Shown here: positions 10,374 to 21,323 of the stretch, piece after piece
How positions within the stretch are numbered: the first letter of the stretch is position 1
Layout of the letters: every line of letters starts with the position of its first letter
NCBI GenBank assembly: GCA_028826165.1
Contig: JAPDFW010000085.1
Span: 248,001-312,000, forward strand
Origin: Anaeramoeba ignava
Lineage: Eukaryota > Metamonada > Anaeramoebidae
Length of the DNA stretch: 64,000 bases
Reading direction: 5' to 3'
The notes under the pieces: model-generated
What the model saw: the letters and a program-made list of their open reading frames with translations, nothing else
What the model was told of the DNA's origin: nothing
Databases searched by the model: none
Position numbers and translations under genes: made by a program

Positions 10374-12086
10374 ATGACAAGCAAAGACAAAGAAACAAAT
10401 TGTATTTTTTCTTCAGCAAGAAACAGATACGAAATGTTTGTTAATTCCTACTTCAACATCCATAAAAGCAGTCAATCAAAAAATTCAATTTTGGAAGATG
10501 CTCAAAAAGAGTGGGCAAAATATAAGCAAGATAGTTTATATGTTAGCAACTTTATTCAAGCAAACTCGACAAGAGAACAACTGGTTCAAATCGAGAACAA
10601 AAAAAGAGAAAAGGAAATTGCAAAAAAGGAAGGAAAACCAAAAAAGAAAAAAAGGAAAACAAGAACAAAAAGAAAATTGGATAGAAAAGGATTGAAAAAA
10701 TTTTTATCAATAATTCTCCCAAAAAATTGCCAAATTCCAGTCATTGTTAGATTGAGTCAAAAGACTAGAAAGAAATTCGAAAAAACTGCAAAAAATTTAC
10801 TTCATTATCATCTTTTAGAAGAAGAGTATCAAAAAAACTTAAAAAGACCCCCTCAAAAAAATTCTGTTTTATCTGAAAGTTTGAATTTACTTGAAAATAA
10901 AGTTTCTGATATTAAAGATTTTTTACAAGAAAAGATAGATATTTTACATAACATCTCATCTAATCAAAAAATAAAAGGGAATATAAATATAAATGAAAAT
11001 ACAAATATAAATCAAAATGAAAATACAAATGAAAATACAAATGAAAATACAAATATAAATGAAAATCAAAATCAAAATCAAAATATAAATACAAATCAAA
11101 ATGAAAATACAAATGAAAATCAAAATGAAAATACAAATATAAATACAAATCAAAATACAAATGAAAATCAAAATGAAAATATAAATACAAATCAAAATCA
11201 AAATCAAAATATAAATCAAAATATAAATACAAATCAAAATCAAAATCAAAATCAAAATCAAAATCAAAATCAAAATCAAAATCAAAATACAAATGAAAAT
11301 CAAAATCAAAATCAAAATCAAAATCAAAATGAAAATCAAAATAAAAATCAAAATAAAAATCAAAATGAAAATCAAAATCAAAATCAAATTGAAAATGAAA
11401 ATGAAAATCAAAATCAAAATCAAAATATAAATCAAAATCAAAATCAAAATCAAAATCAAAATCAAATTGAAAATGAAAATGAAAATCAAAATCAAAATCA
11501 AAATCAAAATCAAAATATAAATTTAAATCAAAATCAAAATCAAAATCAAAATCAAAATCAAAATCAAAATCAAAATCAAAATCAAAATACAAATGAAAAT
11601 CAAAATCAAAATCAAAATCAAAATCAAAATGAAAATCAAAATAAAAATCAAAATCAAAATCAAAATCAAAATCAAAATCAAAATCAAATTGAAAATGAAA
11701 ATGAAAATCAAAATCAAAATCAAAATATAAATCAAAATCAAAATCAAAATCAAAATCAAATTGAAAATGAAAATGAAAATCAAAATCAAATTGAAAATGA
11801 AAATGAAAATCAAAATCAAAATCAAAATCAAAATGAAAATCAAAATATAAATCAAAATCGAAATCAAAATATAAATCAAAATCAAAATATAAATCAAAAT
11901 CAAAATCAAAATCAAAATCAAAATCAAAATCAAAATGAAAATCAAAATGAAAATCAAAATCAAAATATAAATTTAAATCAAAATCAAAAAATCAAAATCA
12001 AAATCAAAATCAAAATCAAAATCAAAATCAAAATCAAAATCAAAATCAAAATCAAAATCAAAATCAAAATCAAAATCAAAATATAA
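10374..12086 (+). CDS. N-terminal part of a poly-Asn/Gln gene (Lys-rich head plus NQ tract)
   Basis: The 570-aa frame begins with about 200 residues of non-repetitive, very basic sequence. An early block has NRYEMFVNSYFNIHKS...AQKEWAKYK, which loosely recalls an HMG-box-like helix pair; a Lys/Arg cluster (residues ~85-105) resembles a nuclear localisation signal. From about residue 200 it is almost pure NQ/NE/NI repeats encoded by the CAAAAT hexamer. The frame then turns into KIKIKI and stops at 12086. The turn is caused by one 8-base repeat unit (CAAAAAAT at ~11986-11993) in place of 6. The NQ frame continues two bases over and runs into the next entry, so the two entries look like one gene broken by a 2-nt insertion. 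Confidence 0.6.
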   Translation: MTSKDKETNCIFSSARNRYEMFVNSYFNIHKSSQSKNSILEDAQKEWAKYKQDSLYVSNFIQANSTREQLVQIENKKREKEIAKKEGKPKKKKRKTRTKRKLDRKGLKKFLSIILPKNCQIPVIVRLSQKTRKKFEKTAKNLLHYHLLEEEYQKNLKRPPQKNSVLSESLNLLENKVSDIKDFLQEKIDILHNISSNQKIKGNININENTNINQNENTNENTNENTNINENQNQNQNINTNQNENTNENQNENTNINTNQNTNENQNENINTNQNQNQNINQNINTNQNQNQNQNQNQNQNQNQNTNENQNQNQNQNQNENQNKNQNKNQNENQNQNQIENENENQNQNQNINQNQNQNQNQNQIENENENQNQNQNQNQNINLNQNQNQNQNQNQNQNQNQNQNTNENQNQNQNQNQNENQNKNQNQNQNQNQNQNQIENENENQNQNQNINQNQNQNQNQIENENENQNQIENENENQNQNQNQNENQNINQNRNQNINQNQNINQNQNQNQNQNQNQNENQNENQNQNINLNQNQKIKIKIKIKIKIKIKIKIKIKIKIKIKIKIKI

Positions 12087-12215
12087 ATCTAAATCAAAAT
12101 CAAAATCAAAATCAAAATCAAAATAAAAATCAAAATGAAAATAAAAATCAAAATGAAAATCAAAATCAAAATATAAATCAAAATATAAATCAAAATATAA
12201 ATATAAATCAAATCC
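10975..12215 (+). repeat. CAAAAT hexamer microsatellite encoding Asn/Gln repeats
   Basis: About 1.2 kb of CAAAAT units with interspersed GAAAAT, ATAAAT, ACAAAT and ATTGAAAATGAAAATGAA variants. Higher-order copies of about 310 bp can be seen: the block ending AAATACAAATGAAAATC recurs near 11287 and 11587, and the ATTGAAAATGAAAATGAA block recurs five times. This implies growth by unequal exchange or slippage of larger blocks as well as of the hexamer. Antisense frames (FDFD, ILIL) are shadows. Confidence 0.9.
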
Positions 12216-15200
12216 AAAAAAAACAAAATTGGAACCTATTTAATTTTAATGATTTGACAAAATATCTGGAATTAAATGAAACAAATTTTTTGGATCAATT
12301 ATTTGGAAAATTTGATGAATTAATATCATTAAGTTTAAATGCAAAGAAAAGACTCCGAAAAAGAATTTATAGAATGAGGAATGCAACTAAAAAAGATAAA
12401 AAAGATAAAAAAAATAAAAATAAAGATAAAAAAGATAAAAGAAAAAAGAAAAAACCAAAACTCAAACCACAAAAAAAAAACAAAGAAATAAATAATCAAA
12501 AAAATTATGAAAAAGAAAACAAAGAAATGATTATAGAAGATTCAAAAATTGAAAAGGAAATTCAACCAAAAAAAGATAAACATTTCATAAAAGAAGAAAT
12601 CCAAAAAAAATCATTTAAAGAACAAGAAAATGAGTCACAAAATATGAAAGAAGAAGTTACTGATATTAATGATACCATAATAAATAATCAATTATCGAAA
12701 CCTTTTAAAAAATACCGAACAAGAAGTGTCACAAAATATGAACTAAAACAAAAAGAAAAATTATTAGAAGATGATTCTTCCAATTCAGAAACAACCTCAA
12801 ATTCTTTTGATAATGAAGATGATGAAGAAGATGATGATGAAGAGGAAAATGAAAATGATGAAGAGGAAAATATTCAAATCAACAACCAAAAAATTCTCTC
12901 TTCATTTCTTTCAAATGAATTTCCATCAGTGAATTATCCACAAAACCAAAACCAAAACCAAAACCACAATTTCCAGATCAATAAGAACAAAGGAAATAAC
13001 CAAACAAATCAACTCCCTCTTTTCCAAGAACCAAATCAAATCGAACATCATTTAATAATGGATATGAATATGAATATGTATCTTCAAATTAAGAATAATT
13101 CTCCAAAAAACCCAAAAAATGAAAGTAGTCCAAATATTCTTCTCTATCAAATTTTATATTGGGATGAGGTTGAAACAAGGATAGTAAAACTTATTAACTC
13201 AGGTGATGACCAAAATTCACCGTTGAACATCTTCCAACTTTTGGATTTCATTCGGGATGCGCAAAACTTTTGTTGTGTTGCGCTTGATCTAATTATGAAG
13301 AAGTACCGAATTAAACAGGAAGATCGATTCAGATTAATTGCACAGATTCTATTTTTTTGTCCTATGATATTTCTGCAAACAAAAACACAATCTTTATTCA
13401 TTGATATCCACAAACTCAAGAAAAATGCCAATTTAGTCGGTTTTCTTATTCAGGAATTCTTGCAAATTTTCCCTTTGTTTGCGAATGATTTTCAAAAAGG
13501 AATGGAAACAGAAATTGAGAAGGAAATCGCAAAATTAAAATATAAGAAATTAGCAGAGAAACCCAAAAAAGAGACAAGCAAAGGAGCAACAAAAATGGTA
13601 GAAGATTTTAACTTGGACAGTTTTTTTGCAATATACCAAATAAAGCGGCCATCTTTTTTCAGTTTGATTCCGAAGTATCTGCAAACACTTTTCATATGGA
13701 TCCAAAAGAAATCACAAAAATTCATATCGGAAAAAGAAAAAATAAAATACGATGACAATCCTTTTAGCAAACTAACAACGGTTGATTATGCCACAAAAGA
13801 GAAAATCACAATCAATCTAAGACATCCCGATAAATTTCACTGCGGAACACAAATCCAATATATGATTGAATTTTCCTCTTTTTTTCCAGACGAATGTCTT
13901 GTTGTTTTCATGAGCAATTCACGCATATACATCTCAAGTGATATGAAAAAGATGAATGAGAATATTGATAATATCCAATATCCAAACAATCCGAGCGATA
14001 ACCAGAATAAAAGCACGATCAAATCAAACGAAACATCCAAAGAAAACAGCAACAAAAAATCACAAATAATCAACAAACTCTCACAAATTTATCAATTTCT
14101 TACTACTGATAACACTGAAAAACAGAAAAATAATAATGGCGAGAATTTATTCCCAAATCATTTCCAGTTAGAAGGCCAAATGATGCAAGATGAATCAATT
14201 CAAACACTCTATTCATCAGTGTTTTTCTTTCTGGAGCAAAACAAAAACGATACAGAGACTAAAATACAAACAGAAAAATCGGGAAGATATCACTTCTCGA
14301 CAGGAAACGAGACACCAGCAATTTTTGTAATCCAGAAAAACGAGCCAACATCGGAATCACTAGCAAACGATTTATGGAAAAAATTGACAAAAACAAAAAA
14401 GCCTGTTGTTTCTCTTATTGTCGACAGCGGGAGTCCCGAAACAGACCCAAGATCTTTGCTTGCTGCGGTTTATTACGGGCGATTATGGCGAGATCTAGAT
14501 CTTGATATTTTGCAGGTTGCTTGTCATGCTCCAGACTCGAATAAATTCAACCCTTCCCATTTATTTTTGAAAAAATGGAACGCAAATCTCCGCGAGGCAA
14601 TATTTGGAGAAAAAGAACTCTGTGAACTCTGTAAATACCTCCAATCCGTCAAAGGCAACCCAGTTTTGGAAACACAACTTTTTGAGGCCATTTCAAAAAG
14701 ATTAGAAGATCTCTCAAAAGACAAAAACAAGTCAGAAAAAGATGTTCAATTCAAGCATCGGATCGACAGCAAAAATTTTCCTTACTCGGATTATGATACT
14801 GTTCGCAGATTTTTGGGAATGAACCCAAGCACAAACAATATAGAGCCTCAACTGACGATATTGAAGAAAGAAATACAGTTTCTTTTTGCTCATATGGAAA
14901 GAAGAGGATATTTTCTTTCCTTCAAACGATGCAATCAAGCTCAATGCCTTCATTGCAAAAAGCATCCAAATAAGTCAAAAAGCGTTGAGAATCTTCTGAA
15001 ACGAAATTCTTCCAAGATGTTTTCCCCAATCCCATCCGATATGTATCTTGGTCATTACTGCACCTTTCATGAAATCATCACAAATAATTCCCTTTCTTGT
15101 TATAACTCTCCTCCTCCTTCTTTTCGTACTTCTCTTCTTGAAAACTCCATCTCTAAATGTCCCTTCTTGAATTGTAATTATAGCTCTTTCGGAAAAGATG

Positions 15201-15292
15201 ATTTAGTTCGTCATGAAATGCTTTTTCATAATGATCAAATTTCTGAAAAGATCTCTGAAACAATTTCTGAAAAGATCTCTGAAAGGGATTAA
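11988..15292 (+). CDS. Transposase-derived-like protein with C2H2-type zinc finger (C-terminal part of the poly-NQ gene)
   Basis: The NQ frame runs without a stop from the 2-nt shift near 11988 through QNWNLFNFNDLTKYLELNE to 15292, so this is probably the body of the gene starting at 10374. After Lys-rich and acidic stretches, a globular part starts near 13140. The block at about 14398-14600 (KPVVSLIVDSGSPETDPR, then LYGRLW-like and HAPDSNKFNPSHLF) resembles the VDGGPDENPR...THAPG.SAYNPVER signature I recall from a transposase-derived RNase H-fold family in animals and protists. Here the VDGG motif reads VDSG and the NPVER motif reads NPSH, so catalysis is doubtful. The C-terminus has CLHCKKH and a C2H2-like finger (CPFLNCNYSS...HEMLFH). 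A nuclear, domesticated role is inference. Confidence 0.55.
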
Positions 15293-15829
15293 AAAAGTAA
15301 AAAGGGGATCTATTTTTATTTTTATTTTTATTTTTAAAAACAAAAAAAAAAACAAAACCAAAAAATAACTTTGGCATTTATTTTTAATTAAATGTATGCA
15401 ATTAAAAAAGAAGAATCAATTTTTATTTTTATTTTTAATTTTAATTTTATTTTTAATTTTAATTTTAATTTTAATTTTAATTTTAAATTTTAATTTTAAT
15501 TTTAATTTTAATTTTAATGATGTGTTATTTTTTTAATTATTTTTCAATTAGATTTATTTGCTTTTTTTTTGATTTATTTTTTGATTTATTTTTTGATTTA
15601 TATTTGATCATTAAGAGATCAATTAAATTTAAATTAATTCAAAAAATTAAATTTAAATTAAATTATTAAGGAAAAAAAGGAAAATTACGAATCACTTTCT
15701 ATTTTTTTTATTAAAATTAAAATTAAAATTAAATTTAAATTTAAAAAAATTTTTTTTCATTTTTTTTCTTTCTTTTTCTTTTTCTTTTTTAAACAAAAAA
15801 TTTGGAGTATTATTAATAGAAGAATAAAT
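15293..15829. other. AT-rich intergenic spacer, no gene seen
   Basis: This contains TTTTATTTT and TAATTTTAATTT runs (15315-15515), a TTTTTTTGATTTAT triplet near 15565-15600, and a pyrimidine tract with TTTTTTTTCATTTTTTTTC at about 15750, roughly 75 nt before the next ATG. It is probably the 3' UTR of the preceding gene and the promoter of the RhoGAP gene. Confidence 0.45.
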
Positions 15830-18377
15830 ATGTTTCGAAGATTTAAATCTCAAAAAAAAATAACAGAAAAGACTCAACCAATAATTCCTTCAATAATTAT
15901 TGAAACAACAGAATTTTTAGAAGAAAATGGTAAATACTCTTTAGATTAATTTATTTAACCTTTAAATTAAGATCAAACCAATAAATATTTAAATAAAAAA
16001 AATAAAAATAAAAATAAAAATAAAAATAAAAATAATAAACCTTTAAGCAAAATTCTAAATACATAAAAATTCAGATCTTATTTCAAATAAAAAGATTTTT
16101 TTTTTAAATTATATTTTGAAACAATCAAAAAATGATCAAATTTTTATTTAATTTTTTTTTAATTGAATAATTTTTTTTTTAAATTGATTGTAAAATGATC
16201 ATTTAAATTTTTTAATTTTAATTTTAATTTAATTATAAAATTATAAAAAAAAAGCAAAAAAAAATCAAATTTAATTTTTGATTAATTCAATTTAGTTTTT
16301 ATTATAATTTAAATTAAAATCCCCTTTTTATAATTTAATTTTTTAAATAAATTATTAAAAAAAATAAAAAAAAAAATGGATTTTTTTTAGCTCTTGATAT
16401 TGAATATATTTTTAGAGTTCCAGGAAGAGTTACTGATGTTGAAGAACTTACAAAAAAATTTCTGAATAATGATTTGACGATCAATCTTTTTACAGAAAAT
16501 ATTCATGTTGTAGCTTCAGTTTTAAAAAATTATCTTAGGATTCGTGAACCTCCTTTAATTGTGTTTAAACTTTATAGATCATTTCTTAAAATTGAAGGTA
16601 AAATCCAATCCAAAAAAAAAATCCAAAAAAAAAATTTATTAAATTTAAATCTATTTAAATCAATTTATTCAATTTAAATCAATTTAAATCAATTTATTCA
16701 ATTTATTTAATTTAAATCAATTTAAATCAATTTATTTAATTTAAATCAATTTAAATCAATTTAAAACAATTTATTCAATTTAAATCTATTTATTTAATTT
16801 AAATCAATTTATTCAATTTAAATCAATTTATTCAATTTATTTACAAAATTTAAATCAATTTATTCAATTTAAATCAATTTATTCAATTTAAATCAATTTA
16901 TAAATTTAAATCAATTTATTCAATTTATTTACAAAATTTAAATCAATTTATTCAATTTAAATCAATTTATTCAATTTATTCAATTTAAATCAATTTATTC
17001 AATTTATAAATTTAAATCAATTTATTTAATTTATTTACAATTTTTTAATTTCAATTTATTCAAATTTAAATCAATTTATTAAATTTAAATCAATTTAAAT
17101 CAATTTTTATTTTAAATTTATTTTATTTAATTTATTCAATTTATTAAATTTAAATCAATTTATTAAATTTAAATCAATTTAAATCAATTTATTCAATTTA
17201 TTCAATTTAAATCAATTTAAATAAATTTATTCAATTCATTAAATTTATTCAGTTTAAATCAATTTATTCAGTTTAAATCAATTTATTCAATTTAAATCAA
17301 TTTATTCAATTTAAATCAATTTATTTAATTTAAATCAATTTATTAAATTTATTCAATTTAAATCAATTTATTAAATTTAATTTAATTTAAATCAATTTAA
17401 ATCAATTTATTCAATTTAAATCAATTTATTCAATTTAAATCAATTTATTTAATTTAAATCTATTTATTTAATTTAAATCAATTTATTTAATTTAAATCAA
17501 TTTATTTAATTTAAATCAATTTAATTAATTTAAAACAATTTATTCAATTTAAATCTATTTATTTAATTTAAATCAATTTATTCAATTTAAATCAATTTAT
17601 TTACAAAATTTAAATCAATTTAAATCAATTTATTTAATTTAAATCAATTTATTCAATTTATTCAATTTAAATCAATTTATTTAATTTAAATCAATTTATT
17701 CAATTTAAATCAATTTATTTAATTTATTCAATTTATTCAATTTATTTAATTTAAATCAATTTATTCAGTTTAAATCAATTTAAATCAATTTAAATCAATT
17801 TATTCAATTTAAATCAATTTAAATCAATTTATTCAATTTATTAAATTTATTTGATTTCTATTCCAAAAAAAAAATAGCAAAACAAGAAGCAGACAAAAAT
17901 GAAAAACTAACTAAACTACTCTTAATGCTTCCAGAAGACAATCAAATAATTCTCAAATACATTTTTAAATTTCTGAACAAAGTAGCAAATCATTCAGATA
18001 TTAATAAAATGAATTCATCAAATTTAGCAGTAGTTTTTGGACCCAATATTTTTAGAGCGAAAAAAAGCAAAATAAAACAAGAAGCGAAGGATTTTCGATC
18101 AATCCAAAGCTTAACAAAACATTTTATTGATAATTGTGATGAAATTTTTGGAAAGTTTGAAAAGCTTCAAGAAGAATTAAAACCTTATGCATTAAAAAAA
18201 AGTCAATCATACAGTGCAACACCACCTACAAAACCAAGAAGACAATTATTTTCAAGCATTTCTCTTCCTTTAAATGCAAAAAAACAGCTTTTTTTAGAAG
18301 ATGCTGAAGATGATGAAAATCTCCAAATGTTTTCCTCAATTTCTGGTTTAATTTCTGAATCAATGCGTCAAGATTAA
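15830..18377 (+). CDS. RhoGAP-domain protein, three exons
   Basis: Exons 15830..15929, 16391..16597 and 17878..18377 join in phase to give 268 aa. The domain reads ...TTEFLEENG|ALDIEYIFRVPGR, with the arginine finger predicted at R42 in the IFRVPGR motif. It continues through LKNYLRIREPPLIVFKLYRSF and LPEDNQIILKYIFKFL to the family hallmark SSNLAVVFGPNIFR. RhoGAPs speed GTP hydrolysis by Rho/Rac-type GTPases and so shape the actin cytoskeleton. The C-terminal ~70 residues are Ser/Lys-rich (KKSQSYSATPPTKPRR) and may be a phosphorylated tail. Almost the whole protein is the GAP domain, with no other recognised domain. Intron 1 is 461 nt; intron 2 is a 1.28-kb repeat intron splitting the GAP domain. 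Confidence 0.88.
16598..17877 (+). repeat. Expanded RhoGAP intron, TTTAAATCAATTTATTCAA-type repeat
   Basis: The 1,280-nt intron starts GTAAAA and ends AAAATAG. It is built from two interleaved modules, TTTAAATCAA and TTTATTCAA/TTTATTTAA, repeated irregularly. On the transcribed strand C is common but G occurs only in a handful of CAGTTT variants (about 17250, 17270 and 17766) and near the ends. Confidence 0.88.
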
Positions 18378-18597
18378 TTTTGATAGATTTTCATCTTGAT
18401 TATTCGTCTTTTTTTTTGGAAATCAAATCAAATCAAATCAAATTATTTTTCAATTTCTTCTTTTTTGTTATTTTAGAAAGTAATTGAAAATTGTTATTTT
18501 GTTTTTGTTTTTGTTTTTGTTTTTGAAAGCAAAAGAAAAAATAAAAGTAAAATTCATTTTTTTATTTTTTTCATTTTTTTCATTTTAAAATTAAGAA

Positions 18598-19689
18598 ATG
18601 GATAATGTCAAAGATTTAGAAGAAATATCTGATGATTTAATAGAAGAACATCAACTTCAACCACAAAATCAACACCAATTAGTTCTTGGGTTAGTTTCTC
18701 TTAAATTTTCAATTCCGGCTGTTTTAATATTTGTATTTGTTTCAATTTTCACAACATATACACTTACGATGGTACAAAGCCATATTGAAAAAGGCAGAAT
18801 ACCTTATATTAGTGAGACCTCTGTTTATCAACCAGAATGTTTTATTGTAAATTGATTTTGTAAATTGATTTTATAAATTGATTTTATAAATTGATTTTAT
18901 TTTTATTATTTTTATTATTTTTATAAGTTTGGATTTGGAATGGCTTTTACTTCTGGTTTAATGTTGTTAATAGACTTTAGTATGTATTCTAGTACAAAAA
19001 TAAAAATCAAACGAGAAAACAAAGAAACTACAAAATTCATCTCATTAGTTAAAATATCTCGATTTTGTGGCATTTTCAAAATTAATTTAATGAAACTCAA
19101 TAATATTGCTTTTTTCCTTGGGATTATAGCTTCAATGTGTCTTACTTTGCTATCATCAGTAAATCTCGATCAATACAACAAAACTCACTATGTTTTTGCA
19201 TACAGTTTTTTTACAGCAACTGGATTTCATGGATTTATTATGGATTTTATTTTATATAAACTTTATCGAAAAAGAAAAAAAGATCTGAATTCAAAGGAAA
19301 ATGATAAAAATCAAAATGTTGAATTGGATCAAGTGGCTCTTGTTTCTGATGGTATCCAAATTCACGAAGAAAGCGATAATTTTGATTTCTCAGGCTTGGA
19401 ATCTTCTTTTCCCTCTGAAAATATCTCGCTATCTTTAAAAAAGGAAAAAATTTGGATCATTGTTCGATTGATTCTTGATATTTTTGAAATTACTTCTGGA
19501 TTAATTATGTCGTTATTTCTTGGTTGGATTATGAGAAAAAGTGGCTATGCTGTTGAAGAACATGAAAATCTCTTTTATAACATTGGAGCAATTTTCCAAT
19601 ACATACTTTTAGGCTCTCAATTTTTTCATACATTGGGATATAAAAATGAAATCAGAAATGTAAAAGTTGCTTTTTTTCAAGTTGATTAA
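18598..19689 (+). CDS. DRAM/Frag1/Sfk1-family six-TM membrane protein, two exons
   Basis: Exons 18598..18846 and 18928..19689 join in phase 0 to give 336 aa. Six hydrophobic segments are visible, starting with FSIPAVLIFVFVSIFTTY and ending with the FQYILLGSQFFHTLGY helix. Between TM1 and TM2 lies RIPYISETSVYQPEC...FGFGMAF, which matches the P.ISD.G.Y.PE...F motif of DRAM/Frag1 proteins. In animals DRAM proteins sit in lysosomal membranes and modulate autophagy; the yeast relative Sfk1 acts at the plasma membrane. Which applies here is unknown. A loop of about 80 residues between TM4 and TM5 is acidic. Its TAA stop overlaps the stop of the convergent gene in a shared TTAA at 19686-19689. Confidence 0.72.
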
Positions 19690-21227
19690 ATTAAAACTTT
19701 TTTTTTTTTGCTTTTTTTTGGAAATGAAATTAAATTAAAAAATAAAATTTGAAAAATGAAATGAAATGAAATGAAATTAAATGAAAAACATTCCAATTCT
19801 TCAACTTTCCAATTTGAATAAGATCCTGCCAAATAATTCTCTGCTTCAGTTGTTTCACTTTTGATTCCTTTTGGAGGATCATAACTATGGCCAATATTAG
19901 AAAAACCAGGTTGAAGATCTGAATGTAAAATAAGATCATGTCCATATCCAAAAATTGGACCATAAAGTGCATGATAATGAAGTGCGAACTTGGATTCTCG
20001 AGGATTGGAAATGGGTAATTTTTGAGGTGGATCAAGTTTTGGATTCTTCAAACTGAAAAGAAAAGAATCTGAATCTTGAATCCATCTGTTAGGTCCTTTA
20101 CTCCATCCAACTTGAGTGAATCCTCCAAAAATATAGTTATCTGTTGTTTTGATAACAACCAACGTTTTTCCTTTATCATCACAAATATCATGCCACTTTG
20201 TTCCTGTAAAACCATCTCTTTTGGCTGAAAATCCAAGTCGCATTCGTGAAAAGAAATCGTCGTCTTTGATCCATTCTTTTAGTTTATTGAAATGCTCACG
20301 TTCTTTAATAATTTGTGAGTTGAATTGAATTCGAGATTGGAAAATCAAAGAATTTATGCTTTTGGTTTCTTCTTGGTGATTTCGAAGAAATTCATTCAAT
20401 TTGTTTCCCGATTTAAGAGAGTTGATGTTTTGGAATTCGATGATTTTTTGAGAAACATCTCTTGGAATCAAACCTTGCTTCAAAGCAGTATCCAAATTGT
20501 CTGAGGAGATATCGATGAACCTAATTTTATGAATAGCATTGGAAATTTGGTTTTGCAAAGCTTCTTTTTCTTTGTTATCAAGTCTGAGATTTGTTTTATT
20601 GATATTGAGTTTATGCTTTCCCCATGAAATCAAAGAATTGAAAATTGTGAATTCGTTGGTTTTAATATCATCTTGTGATAGAATAAAAACTAAATGCCGT
20701 TCTTCAAGTTGTAGAAAAAAAGGAGTTTGGATAAACTCATCGAAATGAGTTGAAATGAATTGATAACAAAGCTCAATTAATTGATTGAAATTCATTGATT
20801 CGGATAAATTAAGAACGTCAACAACATTTGCTATTTGCAAATTTTTTTGGATATAATTGGAAGCAATTTCAATCACTTCATTAATTGAAAATCTTGTGGA
20901 AAAATGCAAAATTTCAACTGCATTTTGTAAACTCATTTCAATTTTCCCTGAATAAAGATAATTCAAAATTGAATATACACTTCCACTTGAAACTCCTAAT
21001 AAAATCATCTTGTTTTCTTCTAAATCTTTGATCTTGGAATTGAAGAAATTTTTGAAATATTCACTTCTTGAAGAGAGAATTGATTTATGAGTTTTGAATG
21101 AAATTGGTTGTGTTTCTTCGTTTTGTTGACAAACAACTTCAAAATCAAAATAATCCTCTTCTTTTTGGTTTTGAAAAAGGTTTTGTAAATCATTTGAAAG
21201 TTTTTCTAAATTTGAATACGTTTCCAT
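19686..21227 (-). CDS. BTB-BACK-TLDc domain protein
   Basis: I choose the ATG at 21227 (METYSNLEK), giving 513 aa. The frame stays open to 21305, but that extension (KKINFGILIFAFFF...) translates the A/T-rich promoter. Residues ~25-125 form a BTB domain (DYFDFEVVC, THKSILSSRSEYFKNFF). Residues ~125-235 form BACK (NLQIANVVDVLNLSESM, then EFTIFNSLISWGKH). Residues ~320-490 form TLDc (FSAKRDGFTGTKWHDICDDK, VVIKTTDNYIFGGFTQVGWS, GHDLILHSD). The order is typical of large amoebozoan and Anaeramoeba-like families, where BTB-BACK usually serves as a cullin-3 adaptor; the TLDc role is unclear. The last 30 residues (FNFISFHFIFQ) come from a TTTCA microsatellite and may be a recent read-through. The gene is convergent with, and overlaps by 4 bp, the DRAM-like gene. 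Confidence 0.85.
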   Translation of the reverse strand: METYSNLEKLSNDLQNLFQNQKEEDYFDFEVVCQQNEETQPISFKTHKSILSSRSEYFKNFFNSKIKDLEENKMILLGVSSGSVYSILNYLYSGKIEMSLQNAVEILHFSTRFSINEVIEIASNYIQKNLQIANVVDVLNLSESMNFNQLIELCYQFISTHFDEFIQTPFFLQLEERHLVFILSQDDIKTNEFTIFNSLISWGKHKLNINKTNLRLDNKEKEALQNQISNAIHKIRFIDISSDNLDTALKQGLIPRDVSQKIIEFQNINSLKSGNKLNEFLRNHQEETKSINSLIFQSRIQFNSQIIKEREHFNKLKEWIKDDDFFSRMRLGFSAKRDGFTGTKWHDICDDKGKTLVVIKTTDNYIFGGFTQVGWSKGPNRWIQDSDSFLFSLKNPKLDPPQKLPISNPRESKFALHYHALYGPIFGYGHDLILHSDLQPGFSNIGHSYDPPKGIKSETTEAENYLAGSYSNWKVEELECFSFNFISFHFIFQILFFNLISFPKKSKKKKVLI

Positions 21228-21323
21228 TTTGTTTAAAAAAATTGAAAAGAAAAAAAATGAAAAAAAAAAAGCAAAAATTAAAATTCCAAAATTTATTTTT
21301 TTCATTTTTTTCTTTTTAATAAA
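21228..21323. promoter_or_regulatory. Compact bidirectional promoter (BTB-TLDc / RCC1-BTB copy 1)
   Basis: Only 96 nt separate two divergent start codons. On the plus strand TTTTTTTCATTTTTTTCTTTTT lies about 8 nt before the ATG at 21324. On the minus strand the same element (complement of GAAAAAAAATGAAAAAAAAAA, about 21246-21270) lies about 25 nt before the ATG at 21227. So each start has its own copy of the T-rich CAT element. Confidence 0.55.

Noticed and set aside
10374-15400. Complete autonomous DNA transposon
   Set aside because: No terminal inverted repeats or target-site duplications are recognisable around the transposase-like gene, and its signature residues are altered.
21228-21305. 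Hydrophobic N-terminal extension (signal-anchor-like) on the BTB-BACK-TLDc protein
   Set aside because: It translates the complement of the T-rich promoter element; the internal ATG at 21227 begins normal sequence, and BTB-BACK-TLDc proteins are cytosolic.
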